Part shown: one piece after another, positions 1-8,730 of the stretch | Numbering within the stretch: the stretch's first letter is position 1 | Layout of the letters: every line of letters starts with the position of its first letter | Origin: Bacteroidota bacterium | GTDB lineage: Bacteria > Bacteroidota > Bacteroidia > Bacteroidales > JACABE01 | Reading direction: 5' to 3' | Length of the DNA stretch: 64,000 nt | Assembly (NCBI GenBank): GCA_026391675.1 | Contig: JAPLDQ010000034.1 | Location: 32,720 to 96,719 of the forward strand | The notes under the pieces: model-generated | What the model saw: the letters and a program-made list of their open reading frames with translations, nothing else | Told to the model about the DNA's origin: nothing | The model's database searches: none | Made by a program: the position numbers and the translations under genes

Positions 1-842
1 GTCATAAATTTAAGCTCTGAAATCGATAATTCTGTCTTCAGCTTGTCAATAAATGCTGTAAGCTGCGTATTAGTGGTTTCTGTTGAAACCAGTTCATAGT
101 GCAGACCGTTATTTTCGCAGGCTTCAACAACCGAAAAAACATGTTTTTCGCCCAGCATATCTTTATATATCCGGCTGTCGAAACTTAAAGCCAACTGACT
201 TAAACCGCTTTTTTTGAGTGTTTTAATCAATGCCAGAGGTGTAGCAAAACGCTGATCGCCGGCTTTGAACAATATTTTATTTCCCCAGTACAAATTGGTA
301 AACAATCGTGTGGGAATACCATAGCTTGCAGCATAACGTATCAGTTCAAAAATATCAACATTGGCCAGTAAGGCTTCACCGCCTGTAAAATTGATACCGT
401 TTTCGATTAGTCCGGCAAAATAAGCATCAGCAATTATACTTTTAATCTTTTCAAAAGATAGTTCCTTGTTCTTAAAATTACTTCTGATATTGGAAAGTAT
501 GCAGTGGGGACAATTGGAATTGCAGTTATAGGTAAGTTCGAGATTTATGGCTTCAACATGAGCTAATGGAAAATGCTGATAAGCAGCTTTAAATTCTTCT
601 GCTTTGGCTTTAAACTCAGTCTTTTTAATTTCAACTGTTTTTATTAAGCCCAATGCTTCCAGCTTGCTGAAGTTTTTATCCGACAAAACCTCAGTACAAG
701 GCAATAATCCGTCATAATACAATTGGAACAAACACTGATTCAGTTTTTCATTATGAATACCGGCCAAATCCAGTCTGTTCCTGAGTAAGTCTTTCTTAAT
801 CAGGTTGCAGCAAAGGTTTGTCAACTGTATGGCTTGTATCAT
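1..842 (-). CDS. Radical SAM domain protein, C-terminus beyond left edge
   Basis: Read on the minus strand, a frame opens with ATG at 842-840 and stays open to the window edge (about 280 residues). A CX3CX2C cluster at C107, C111 and C114 (context TYNCNSNCPHC) is the radical SAM [4Fe-4S] motif, and a GGE motif at about 154-156 is the SAM-binding GGE seen in this superfamily. The first 95 residues are a helical leader with extra cysteines at 11, 12, 37 and 49. That architecture resembles peptide-modifying or SPASM-type enzymes, but the C-terminus that would show auxiliary cluster cysteines is outside the window. The substrate is unknown. No partner gene is visible, because the next gene is divergent. 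Confidence 0.8.
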   Translation of the reverse strand, partial: MIQAIQLTNLCCNLIKKDLLRNRLDLAGIHNEKLNQCLFQLYYDGLLPCTEVLSDKNFSKLEALGLIKTVEIKKTEFKAKAEEFKAAYQHFPLAHVEAINLELTYNCNSNCPHCILSNIRSNFKNKELSFEKIKSIIADAYFAGLIENGINFTGGEALLANVDIFELIRYAASYGIPTRLFTNLYWGNKILFKAGDQRFATPLALIKTLKKSGLSQLALSFDSRIYKDMLGEKHVFSVVEACENNGLHYELVSTETTNTQLTAFIDKLKTELSISELKFM

Positions 843-981
843 TTTTCAACGCTTCTTCAGTTTACAAACCTACGAAATATTTTTGAAAAATTAGGATTGT
901 TCTAAATAAAAAACATATATCATTGAATTTTAGTAAATTGAAAAATCACATCTTGCATAAATATTTAAGTCAAAAAATTAA

Positions 982-989
982 TACTTTTG
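982..989 (+). promoter_or_regulatory. Candidate Bacteroidota -7 promoter element
   Basis: TACTTTTG matches the TAnnTTTG -7 consensus of the Bacteroidota primary sigma factor, 16 bases before the start of the serine protease gene. No TTG -33 box is present at the usual 19-20 base spacing. Confidence 0.4.
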
Positions 990-1005
990 TAAAAAATACC
1001 TTCAA

Positions 1006-2895
1006 TTGAAAAGAACAGCCTTCATCATCTATTTTTCATTTGCCATGCTGCTTTTAATGCAGGCATTTTCGCTTAAAAGTCAGATCAGCATTGGTGGTAT
1101 TCCTTGCAGTTTTGAATATAATTTTAGTAAAGCTGCAATTCCAACTGTAGCAATCAGCAAACCCAATATCACTCAATTATTGCTGGAAGATAATATAGCT
1201 GCAAAAAATGGAGAAGCCTACCGTATGGGAATTTTATTGCCTGTTAACAAAGGCATACACAATAGCGGAAGCTGGACAAATCTGAAAAATGGAGATAAAA
1301 TCTGGCAATTAAGGGTTCAAAGCAAAGATGCGCTGGCCACAGCCTTTTATTTTGATAGCTTTTATTTACCCAAAGGCAGTAAATTATTTGTATATAACGA
1401 CGACAGAGCCAGTCTTATCGGGGCATTTACAGCCAATAACAATCACAAAAGTGGCATGTTTGCTACAAGTCTGATATTGGGCGATGCAGCCATACTAGAA
1501 TATTATCAGCCATTTTCGGTAACTGATACGGTAATACTTAATATTGCTGAAATAAACTATGCCTACAGGGGTGTAAATAATTACAAATATGGCTTCGGTT
1601 CATCCGAATCCTGTGAAGTCAATATGAATTGTGCTGAAGGAAACAACTGGCAACTGGAAAAGAAAGGCGTTTGCCGTATTAATATCCGTAAAAGCGGCGG
1701 CACTTACTGGTGCACGGGTTCTTTGGTAAACAATACACTGCAGGATTATACACCTTATCTGCTCACTGCCGACCATTGCGGCAACGGTGCTTCTGCATCA
1801 GATATTGCACAATGGATGTTTTACTTCAATTATGAAGCGACTTCGTGCAGCAATCCTTCTTCGGAAGGCGGTTTGGCTGCACAAAGCATGACAGGTGCAA
1901 TTAAAATCGCTAATGGAGGCAATTCAGGCAATACAGGCAGCGATTTCTTTTTGCTTAAGTTAAATAACAATGTCCCGGATGCTTACAATCCATGCTTCCT
2001 GGGTTGGGACAGAAGTGGTGATTCAAGTCTGACGGGAGTTTCTATTCATCATCCTGCCGGAGACATAAAGAAAATAAGTACTTATACAGTACCTCTGGTG
2101 ACAGCTGCCTATCAAACGGCATTATCGCACTGGAAGGTTTACTGGAGTGCCACAGCAAACGGTAACGGAGTAACCGAAGGCGGTTCATCCGGTTCTCCGA
2201 TTTTTAATGCTTCGGGCAGGATTATAGGGACCTTAACCGGAGGTCAGTCCGATTGCAGTAATCCCACAGGCGAAGATTATTACGGAAAATTCGACTGGCA
2301 CTGGGATAAAGACGGCAGTACTGCTGCAGAACATCTGAAAGAATGGCTGGATCCATCGGGCAGCAATGTAAAGCAGCTAAACAGTATTTTATACAAAAAA
2401 GTCGATTTTGAAGCCAATACCACGCTTGTAAAATTGGGCTCAAGTGTTAATTTTACAAATAAATCAATAGGTGGTCCGTTTTTATATCAGTGGTCTTTCG
2501 AAAACGGAACACCGGCAACATCAATATCAGAAAACCCAATCAACATCAGCTTCCCGGCTATTGGATTCTATGATGTATCGCTTAAAGCAAGTAATATTGA
2601 TACAGTAATTAATCTTACAAAAACTGATTACATCCGGGTTTGGGACGATATTAAGATTTATGTTACAAATTCAAACTCACATTTATGGGTTGATTTAGGT
2701 AATAATCTCTATACATATTTCAATCTTTATGTTTTTGATGTCAGTGGTAAAAAACTTCTGGCTTTTGAAAACAATACGATAAATCAGAATACTTATAGTT
2801 TTAACCTCAACTGCCTGAGCAGTGGGGTATATTTTATTCGAATAAATTCAAATCTGGGAACCTATAATAAAAAAATTGTAATTATCAGGCCCTGA
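1006..2895 (+). CDS. Secreted trypsin-like serine protease with PKD and T9SS sorting domains
   Basis: A 629-residue secreted protease resembling the lysyl endopeptidase group of the chymotrypsin clan. An N-terminal signal peptide (about 1-26, ending SLKSQ) is followed by a prodomain-like stretch. The protease domain has His257 (TADHC), Asp313 (GSDFFLL) and Ser395 (GGSSGSP) as the likely triad. A PKD-like beta-sandwich lies at about 468-545, and a type A T9SS C-terminal domain at about 548-629 (GKKLLAFE, LSSGVYFIRI, ending KKIVIIRP). It should cross the outer membrane by T9SS. The start used is TTG; no ATG gives the full signal peptide. The cysteines at 203, 209, 223, 236, 258 and 281 suggest disulfides. 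The cleavage specificity is inferred only from family resemblance. Confidence 0.88.
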   Translation: MKRTAFIIYFSFAMLLLMQAFSLKSQISIGGIPCSFEYNFSKAAIPTVAISKPNITQLLLEDNIAAKNGEAYRMGILLPVNKGIHNSGSWTNLKNGDKIWQLRVQSKDALATAFYFDSFYLPKGSKLFVYNDDRASLIGAFTANNNHKSGMFATSLILGDAAILEYYQPFSVTDTVILNIAEINYAYRGVNNYKYGFGSSESCEVNMNCAEGNNWQLEKKGVCRINIRKSGGTYWCTGSLVNNTLQDYTPYLLTADHCGNGASASDIAQWMFYFNYEATSCSNPSSEGGLAAQSMTGAIKIANGGNSGNTGSDFFLLKLNNNVPDAYNPCFLGWDRSGDSSLTGVSIHHPAGDIKKISTYTVPLVTAAYQTALSHWKVYWSATANGNGVTEGGSSGSPIFNASGRIIGTLTGGQSDCSNPTGEDYYGKFDWHWDKDGSTAAEHLKEWLDPSGSNVKQLNSILYKKVDFEANTTLVKLGSSVNFTNKSIGGPFLYQWSFENGTPATSISENPINISFPAIGFYDVSLKASNIDTVINLTKTDYIRVWDDIKIYVTNSNSHLWVDLGNNLYTYFNLYVFDVSGKKLLAFENNTINQNTYSFNLNCLSSGVYFIRINSNLGTYNKKIVIIRP

Positions 2896-2901
2896 GAAAT
2901 A

Positions 2902-3213
2902 ATGTGTTAATTCGGTGATGCGGTAATGCGGTAATTTACCTGAACGCTAATGATGCGATTTGTTATTAATTAACGCTGATCTTTGATAGTGGATAAAAAC
3001 TGTAAGTATTCCAAATAATTTAAGTATTCTAAGTACTTCTTTCGTTACTTCTGCATTGCTTACCAGTCCCACCGCTATTTAAAAAGCTTGATCCAGCACG
3101 TGCGGGAGTATTTGAGGAAAGTCCGGCTTCGTAGTGAGATTAATGCATTTAGTTAGATACTTTATTCAGGTGCAGTTTCATCATCGTATTACCGCATCAC
3201 CGAATTAACACAT
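2902..3213. mobile_element. 312-bp element with 26-bp perfect terminal inverted repeats (MITE-like)
   Basis: The ends 2902-2927 and 3188-3213 are exact reverse complements (one arm begins ATGTGTTAATTCGG). There is no open frame of useful length between them, so this looks like a non-autonomous, MITE-like element or a large stem-loop repeat in the 460-bp gap between two genes. No clear target-site duplication is seen. The interior contains TGAGGAAAGTCCGG at 3113-3126, which matches a conserved block of RNase P RNA. Confidence 0.6.
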
Positions 3214-3323
3214 CAAAATCACATTTTTCACCTCATCTTTTCAACTTGTTCTTCATTTCGGTATTAACAATGGATTGTTCATTTATAATCAATTTCCTGT
3301 CAGCAGACTTGCCGGCTTTAGCT

Positions 3324-3331
3324 TAATTTTG
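3324..3331 (+). promoter_or_regulatory. Candidate -7 promoter element
   Basis: TAATTTTG fits TAnnTTTG and lies 26 bases upstream of the ATG of the membrane-anchored propeller protein. There is no clear -33 box. Confidence 0.35.
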
Positions 3332-3357
3332 AATGTTCGAAAAAGTCCATAAATTTT

Positions 3358-6138
3358 ATGAAAATTCAAAAATCCACCATCTATATCGCAGTGTTTTCAA
3401 TCATTGCTGTCATTATATTGGGTTCAGCCTATAATTATTACCGCAAGCTAAAACAACCCATAGCGCCTGCAGTTACGGCCATTCCACAGGATGCGCTTGT
3501 ATTTGCTGAATTCAACAATATTGTTGATTGCTGGAACAACAACAATAAATCGAATCAAATTTGGCTGGGCCTGCAAAAAATGCCATTTTTCAATAAAGCC
3601 AATGCTGATATTTCGTTTATTAACAATATGATTAATTCCAGTTTTGACATCAGAACGATTTTATCTTCCAATAAATCTTATTTATCTCTTCATCAAATTA
3701 ACAGTGATAGTTTAGCTTTGCTTTTTTTATGTAATCTGACGCCAACTTTTGATAATTCCGATATCAAAAAGCTGTTGAAAAACGCAGGAATTACAGCTAT
3801 AAACCATAAAAAATTCAAGGGTGAAAGTATTTATGATGTAAAAGCCAGTCCTTCAGCCCGGTCGTATTATTACAGTATTTACAAAGGTGTATTTTTTGGC
3901 AGTTTTTGTGAACAACTCATAGAGAAATGCATTCTTCAGCTTGACAACAGAAATTCGTTTATGGATGATGAAAATTTTGCCTTGCTTAAAACTACAGCCG
4001 GTAAAAAGGTGGATGCCAATATCTATATTAATTATTCAAATCTGGCAGCATATTTAAGCGCTTATGCAAACAAAACTTCAGGTGGAAGTCTGCTGCAATT
4101 AGCTGATTTTGCAAGATGGACAGAATTGGATGTTTTTGTAAAAAGCAATCAGTTACTGTTAAATGGCTACACCAATGCAGCCGGCAAAAAGCCGTCTTAT
4201 TTAAGTATTTTTGCAGATGAATCAACTCAGGATGTGCAGATAACAAAGATTTTACCTCAAAATACCATCTTATTTTCTGAAGTTAGTTTTCATAATTTTG
4301 CCACCTATGCAGCCAATTATAAAAAATACCTGAAAGAAAATGACAGCCTTGCTTCCTACGAAAAAGAAATTTCCAGCTTAAACAGCTTGGCAAAATGCAA
4401 TGTTTTCGACAATTTTAATCAATGGATGGGCAATGAGTTTGCTGTTGCCATTTTACATGATGATGGCAATATAGCTGAAAATACTTTTGTAATTTGCCGC
4501 ACCACTGACGGTATGCTCGCAGATTCATGTTTACAGGCTTTTTCATATCCCGCACCAGCTGTAATTGATAAGAAAAAGAATGATAAAACTGAAAAAACAG
4601 ATAAAAACAAACTCCAGCTCCCTGTCATGCTGAAATTAATGCTGGGCGGGGCTTGTCCTGTCTTTAGCGAATGCTGGTACGAAGTTGCCGGCGATTTTGT
4701 GATTTTTGCATCCAGCAAAAAAGCATTGAATAATTATAAAGATGCCATCAGTTCAGTTGGCATACTTGCCGCATCGAAGGATTACACAGATTATGCAGCC
4801 AATATACCCAATAAATCGAATATTTATGCTTACATCAACCTCGATCTGGCGGCACAATACCTGATGACTTTGTTAAAACCTTCAACCGTAACTAATTTCA
4901 GAAGCACATTTCCTGTTTTGCAGGGATTCCAGAAGCTTTCATTACAAATTAGTGCCGATGAAAAGCGGTTTTATACCAGCATTAATTTAAAATATAAAGG
5001 GAATGACAAAATAAAACCCATTGAAGTGCTTAATCCAGTTGTTAACACCGTAGTTGCACCTGCGGAACCACAAGCTGTTGCCACAAATGGAAGCAGTCTG
5101 GATGCTGAAATGATTGCACAGCCTTATATTGTAAAGAACACAACAGAAAACAACAACAGTATCATAGCTTTTGACGCTTCCAATAAAATGTATATGCTGA
5201 CAAAGGATGGCACAGTTAAATGGAAAACAACTATTGATGGCAAGCCAAAAAGTGATGTATTTGAAGTTGATGCGCTGAAAAATAATAAGATACAATATCT
5301 TTTCAATACCGAAAACAGTATATATCTGGTTGATGCTAAAGGAAATAAAATGGATGGTTTTCCTGTAAAACTAAGTAATAAAGCAAGTTCAGGCTTATGC
5401 CTGATAGATTATGAGAAAAAAAGGGATTATCGTATTGTTTTAGCCTGTAACGACAAACGCCTTTATTCCTACAACATTAAAGGCGAACTGATTAAAGATT
5501 TCAAATCAGCAGCAAGCAGAGAAATAGTGGAAACACCGCCACAACACATTATTTTCGGTGGCAAAGACAATATCATTGTCAGTGATAAATCAGGAAATAT
5601 GCAGATACTTGACCGTAAAGGCAACGAACGCCTGAAACTTAAAACCGCTGTTGTTAAAAATCCTGCTTCAAAATTATATTATGATGGTAAATATCTGATT
5701 ACGAATGATAAAAGCAATAAACTGTATTATATTTCTACCGAAGGCAAAGTGGAAACAAAGACATTTAAAAACATAATAGCTCCATCCTGTTTTGTGTATG
5801 AAGATTTTAATAATGATGGTACCAAGGATTTTATTTTTCTGTCGGCCAACGAACTGAAAGTTTGCAAAAAAGACGGAACTATCATTTTCAGCTATAAATT
5901 TAATGCCAGTGTTTTACCTTTGCTTCAGTTTTTTGCCAATACCAAAAAAGGCAATTTGATGGTAGTTTTAGGGAAGGATAATAAACAGATTTATGTTTTC
6001 AATAAAAAAGGCCTGATGGATGAATCTGCAGCATTTAAAGGGCAATATTTAACAGACATAGCTCCATTGGCTGATAAAAACCAATTAAACCTGGTCAGTG
6101 GATTTGGTAATAAATTATTGAAATACACGTTTAAATAA
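3358..6138 (+). CDS. Membrane-anchored DUF3352-like protein with C-terminal beta-propeller repeats
   Basis: A 926-residue protein with one N-terminal membrane helix (about 9-28) and no lipobox, so probably anchored in the inner membrane and facing the periplasm. Residues about 40-570 begin with IPQDALVFAEFNN, the type of start seen in DUF3352-like proteins. A low-complexity Lys/Asp segment (DKKKNDKTEKTDKNK) lies inside. Residues about 595-926 form repeated short beta-strands of the PQQ/WD type (KDGTVKWKT, NSIYLVDAKGN, NIIVSDKSGN), with one FG-GAP-like calcium loop (DFNNDGTKD, about 817-825). It ends 7 bases before the PAP2 gene, so the two are probably cotranscribed. No enzymatic motif is visible and the function is unknown. 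Confidence 0.7.
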   Translation: MKIQKSTIYIAVFSIIAVIILGSAYNYYRKLKQPIAPAVTAIPQDALVFAEFNNIVDCWNNNNKSNQIWLGLQKMPFFNKANADISFINNMINSSFDIRTILSSNKSYLSLHQINSDSLALLFLCNLTPTFDNSDIKKLLKNAGITAINHKKFKGESIYDVKASPSARSYYYSIYKGVFFGSFCEQLIEKCILQLDNRNSFMDDENFALLKTTAGKKVDANIYINYSNLAAYLSAYANKTSGGSLLQLADFARWTELDVFVKSNQLLLNGYTNAAGKKPSYLSIFADESTQDVQITKILPQNTILFSEVSFHNFATYAANYKKYLKENDSLASYEKEISSLNSLAKCNVFDNFNQWMGNEFAVAILHDDGNIAENTFVICRTTDGMLADSCLQAFSYPAPAVIDKKKNDKTEKTDKNKLQLPVMLKLMLGGACPVFSECWYEVAGDFVIFASSKKALNNYKDAISSVGILAASKDYTDYAANIPNKSNIYAYINLDLAAQYLMTLLKPSTVTNFRSTFPVLQGFQKLSLQISADEKRFYTSINLKYKGNDKIKPIEVLNPVVNTVVAPAEPQAVATNGSSLDAEMIAQPYIVKNTTENNNSIIAFDASNKMYMLTKDGTVKWKTTIDGKPKSDVFEVDALKNNKIQYLFNTENSIYLVDAKGNKMDGFPVKLSNKASSGLCLIDYEKKRDYRIVLACNDKRLYSYNIKGELIKDFKSAASREIVETPPQHIIFGGKDNIIVSDKSGNMQILDRKGNERLKLKTAVVKNPASKLYYDGKYLITNDKSNKLYYISTEGKVETKTFKNIIAPSCFVYEDFNNDGTKDFIFLSANELKVCKKDGTIIFSYKFNASVLPLLQFFANTKKGNLMVVLGKDNKQIYVFNKKGLMDESAAFKGQYLTDIAPLADKNQLNLVSGFGNKLLKYTFK

Positions 6139-6145
6139 ATAAAAA

Positions 6146-6730
6146 TTGATAGAAAGTCTCATACATCTGGATAAACAACTGTTTCTGTTTCTCAACAGCC
6201 TGCATAACTCATTTTTTGACATTGTTATGCTGGGTTTGAGCAGTAAAACACTATGGATACCCATGTATGCTTACTTTTTATACCTCATCATAAAACAATA
6301 TAAAAAACAAAGCTGGATTATTATTCCAGTAATTATTTTGAGTGTTGCTTTAGCTGATTCATTATCGGTGGTAATGTTCAAGAATGTATTTATGCGCTTA
6401 CGGCCTTCGCACAATCCTGCGTTTGAAGGAATAATCCATATTGTAAACGGCTATAAAGGCGGCGATTATGGCTTTGTTTCATCCCATGCAGCCAATACAT
6501 TTGCTTTAGCTATCTCATTAATGCATTTTTTAAAATTAAAATTCCGCCTTTTCCCAGTCTTTATTATAAGTTGGGCTGCACTGGTAAGTTACAGCCGCAT
6601 CTATCTGGGTGTGCATTACCCTGCAGATGTATTGTGCGGCGCATTATTCGGCAGTTTGATTGCCTTTATATTATTAAAATTGTATGCTTATCTGATGAAT
6701 CGTCAGCAAGCTGAAACCAGAATAAAATAG
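6146..6730 (+). CDS. PAP2-family membrane phosphatase
   Basis: A 194-residue integral membrane protein with about five hydrophobic segments. All three lipid phosphatase motifs are present: K79-X6-R86-P87, SSH at 112-114 in place of PSGH, and S150-R151-X5-H157. This family removes phosphate from lipid phosphates such as undecaprenyl pyrophosphate (cell-wall carrier recycling) or phosphatidylglycerol phosphate; which one cannot be told here. The start is a TTG codon 7 bases after the stop of the upstream gene. The final tail (NRQQAETRIK) is cytoplasmic in the usual topology. Confidence 0.88.
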   Translation: MIESLIHLDKQLFLFLNSLHNSFFDIVMLGLSSKTLWIPMYAYFLYLIIKQYKKQSWIIIPVIILSVALADSLSVVMFKNVFMRLRPSHNPAFEGIIHIVNGYKGGDYGFVSSHAANTFALAISLMHFLKLKFRLFPVFIISWAALVSYSRIYLGVHYPADVLCGALFGSLIAFILLKLYAYLMNRQQAETRIK

Positions 6731-6776
6731 AGATTTTTATGTCGTTATTTTAAAAGGAGATTTTATCAAAAGTCTT

Positions 6777-6906
6777 TGTGAAACTCTAAATTTTCTTTGT
6801 GTAACTCTGTGCAAATTATTAAATATTTATTACACAGAGAATTAATGAGAAGTCACAGAGTTACACAGAGGTTGATATGCAAGTAAATTAAACTTTTGAG
6901 ACAGCC
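6777..6906. repeat. Dispersed intergenic repeat, copy 1 (contains a 17-bp stem)
   Basis: Lies in the 362-bp gap between two convergent genes. CTTTGTGTAACTCTGTG (6795-6811) pairs with CACAGAGTTACACAGAG (6854-6870), 16 of 17 bases. The same sequence, including the flank ending TTTTGAGAnAGCCT, recurs at 15709-15829. No gene is seen in this gap. Confidence 0.75.
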
Positions 6907-6936
6907 TATTTAGGAGAAGTCGGTATAGAATTTTTC

Positions 6937-6962
6937 GTTCTTTTTTTTCATGAAAAAAGAAC
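6937..6962. terminator. A/T-rich hairpin, possible bidirectional terminator
   Basis: GTTCTTTTTT (6937-6946) pairs with AAAAAAGAAC (6953-6962) around a 6-base loop. It lies between the convergent PAP2 and decarboxylase genes and has T or A runs on both sides. The stem is GC-poor, so this is a weak call. Confidence 0.35.
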
Positions 6963-7092
6963 ATAAAAAATATTAAGTAAGTCCTAAAGAATTATGCTTA
7001 ATCCTGAGCATTTCGTTTGTTTCCAAGAAATATGCAGATAAACAAGGGTTTTAGTCCAAATCCTAAATATTTACCTTGTCAATAGATAATTT

Positions 7093-8256
7093 CTAAAATA
7101 AAAAGCTAAGCATAAGTCCGGCAGCAATGGCACTTCCGATAAGTCCGGCAACATTTGGACCCATTGCATGCATCAATAAATGATTGGTTTTATCGTATTC
7201 CAACCCAATAAGCTGCGAAACCCTGGCGCTGTTCGGAACAGCAGATACACCTGCATTACCGATCAACGGATTCATCTTATTTTCTTTTCTCAAAAACAGA
7301 TTAATAATTTTCACAAACATTACGCCTCCAATAGTGGCAATTATAAATGCAGCGGCACCTATTGCCAGAATTCCTAATGATTTTAATGAAAAGAATGTTG
7401 TGGCCTGTGTGCATGCACCCAGGGTTAATCCTATCAGAATTGTAACAATATCAATAAGAGGACCTTTTACGGTATCAGCCAGCCTTTTGGTAACAGTACT
7501 TTCCTTGAGTAAATTACCAAAGAAAAGCATTCCTAATAAGGGCAAACTGGCAGGAACCAAAAATGTGGTAAGCAACAATCCAACAATCGGAAACAATATT
7601 TTTTCCTGTTTAGAAACCTGACGCGGTGGCTTCATCCTGATGAGTCTTTCTTTTTTAGTAGTAAGCAATCGCATAACAGGAGGCTGAATAAGCGGAACCA
7701 ATGCCATATAGGCATAAGCCGAAATAGCTATTGCTCCTAAAAGCTCCGGGGCTAATTTTGATGCAAGAAAAATAGAAGTAGGACCGTCAGCAGCACCAAT
7801 AATACCTATTGCACCGGATTCTACTGGCGTAAATCCAAAAAACAATGCAGCGGCATATGCAGCAAAAATACCTATTTGAGCAGCTACACCAATCAATATT
7901 AATTTGGGATTTGATATCAATGCCGAAAAATCCGTCATTGCACCGATGCCCAGAAATATCAGAGAAGGATAAATGCCATGAATTAAGCCGGAATAGAGAT
8001 AATTCATAACACTTCCGCTTTCAAAGATTCCAATTTTTAAACCGGGGAAAAAAGGAATATTACCAACCAAAATACCAAAACCAATCGGAATCAGCAGCAT
8101 AGGCTCATATTCCTTAACAATGGCAAGAAAAATAAGGGCCAGCCCGATTACAATCATTACAAGGTGACCCGGTGTTAAGTTAGCAAAGGCTGTATATTGA
8201 AAGAACTGCTGTAAGTGTTCCGTCAGAAAACTTATAAAATCATGAGATTCCTGCAT
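7093..8256 (-). CDS. mmdB: Na+-translocating decarboxylase beta subunit (methylmalonyl-CoA type)
   Basis: A 387-residue polytopic membrane protein of the OadB/MmdB/GcdB family, the subunit that decarboxylates carboxybiotin and moves Na+ out across the inner membrane. About ten hydrophobic segments are visible. Family-typical stretches are present: GAIGIIGAADGPTSIF (about 147-162) around the functional Asp, and GNAGVSAVPNSARVSQ near the C-terminus. It is last in an operon of epimerase, carboxyltransferase, OadG-like subunit, biotin carrier and this gene, with a 4-base gap from the carrier. The methylmalonyl-CoA substrate is inferred from the neighbouring epimerase and carboxyltransferase; the beta subunit itself does not distinguish substrates. 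Confidence 0.93.
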   Translation of the reverse strand: MQESHDFISFLTEHLQQFFQYTAFANLTPGHLVMIVIGLALIFLAIVKEYEPMLLIPIGFGILVGNIPFFPGLKIGIFESGSVMNYLYSGLIHGIYPSLIFLGIGAMTDFSALISNPKLILIGVAAQIGIFAAYAAALFFGFTPVESGAIGIIGAADGPTSIFLASKLAPELLGAIAISAYAYMALVPLIQPPVMRLLTTKKERLIRMKPPRQVSKQEKILFPIVGLLLTTFLVPASLPLLGMLFFGNLLKESTVTKRLADTVKGPLIDIVTILIGLTLGACTQATTFFSLKSLGILAIGAAAFIIATIGGVMFVKIINLFLRKENKMNPLIGNAGVSAVPNSARVSQLIGLEYDKTNHLLMHAMGPNVAGLIGSAIAAGLMLSFLF

Positions 8257-8260
8257 AATG

Positions 8261-8704
8261 CTATTCTCCTATTATGATTAAAATGTCACCTTCCATAACA
8301 TTATCGCCCTTGGCAACTTTTATGGCAACAACTTTTCCGTCCTTATCAGATTCAATGTTATTTTCCATCTTCATTGCTTCCAGTGTTATAACTTTTTGTC
8401 CGGATTTTACCTGATCTCCTTCCTTAACATAAATATCAAGGATTACACCAGGCAGTGGTGATTTAATATTTCCTCCTCCTTTAGGTGAAGAAGGACTACT
8501 TGTTTTTGCAACAGAAGGATGTGAATCTGTTGATGGTATTGAAACAGAACGCATCAGTTTTGGAGTTTTACTTTGCTTGATTTCTCTGTCCAACACAACT
8601 TCATAAGGTGTGCCGTTAACTTCAATCTGAGCAATATTATCCTCAACATCATTAATATCAACTTCATATTGATTGCCACTTATGGTGAATTTAAATTTTT
8701 TCAT
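8261..8704 (-). CDS. mmdC: Biotin carrier subunit of Na+-pumping decarboxylase
   Basis: A 147-residue soluble protein. The C-terminal biotinyl domain (about 79-147) carries the AMKM motif, with Lys112 the expected biotinylation site, followed by NNIESD. A Ser/Pro/Gly-rich linker (about 55-78) joins it to a small N-terminal beta domain (1-45) of the kind found in Bacteroidota and Propionibacterium carriers. It shuttles CO2 from the carboxyltransferase (MmdA) to the membrane subunit (MmdB). It sits between the OadG-like gene and mmdB in the operon. Confidence 0.93.
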   Translation of the reverse strand: MKKFKFTISGNQYEVDINDVEDNIAQIEVNGTPYEVVLDREIKQSKTPKLMRSVSIPSTDSHPSVAKTSSPSSPKGGGNIKSPLPGVILDIYVKEGDQVKSGQKVITLEAMKMENNIESDKDGKVVAIKVAKGDNVMEGDILIIIGE

Positions 8705-8730
8705 TTTTAATTTTATTTAGGCTTAATAAA

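Noticed and set aside
3098..3103. CACGTG at 3098 as another parS site
   Set aside because: The flanks (CAG and CGG) do not fit TGTTTCACGTGAAACA.
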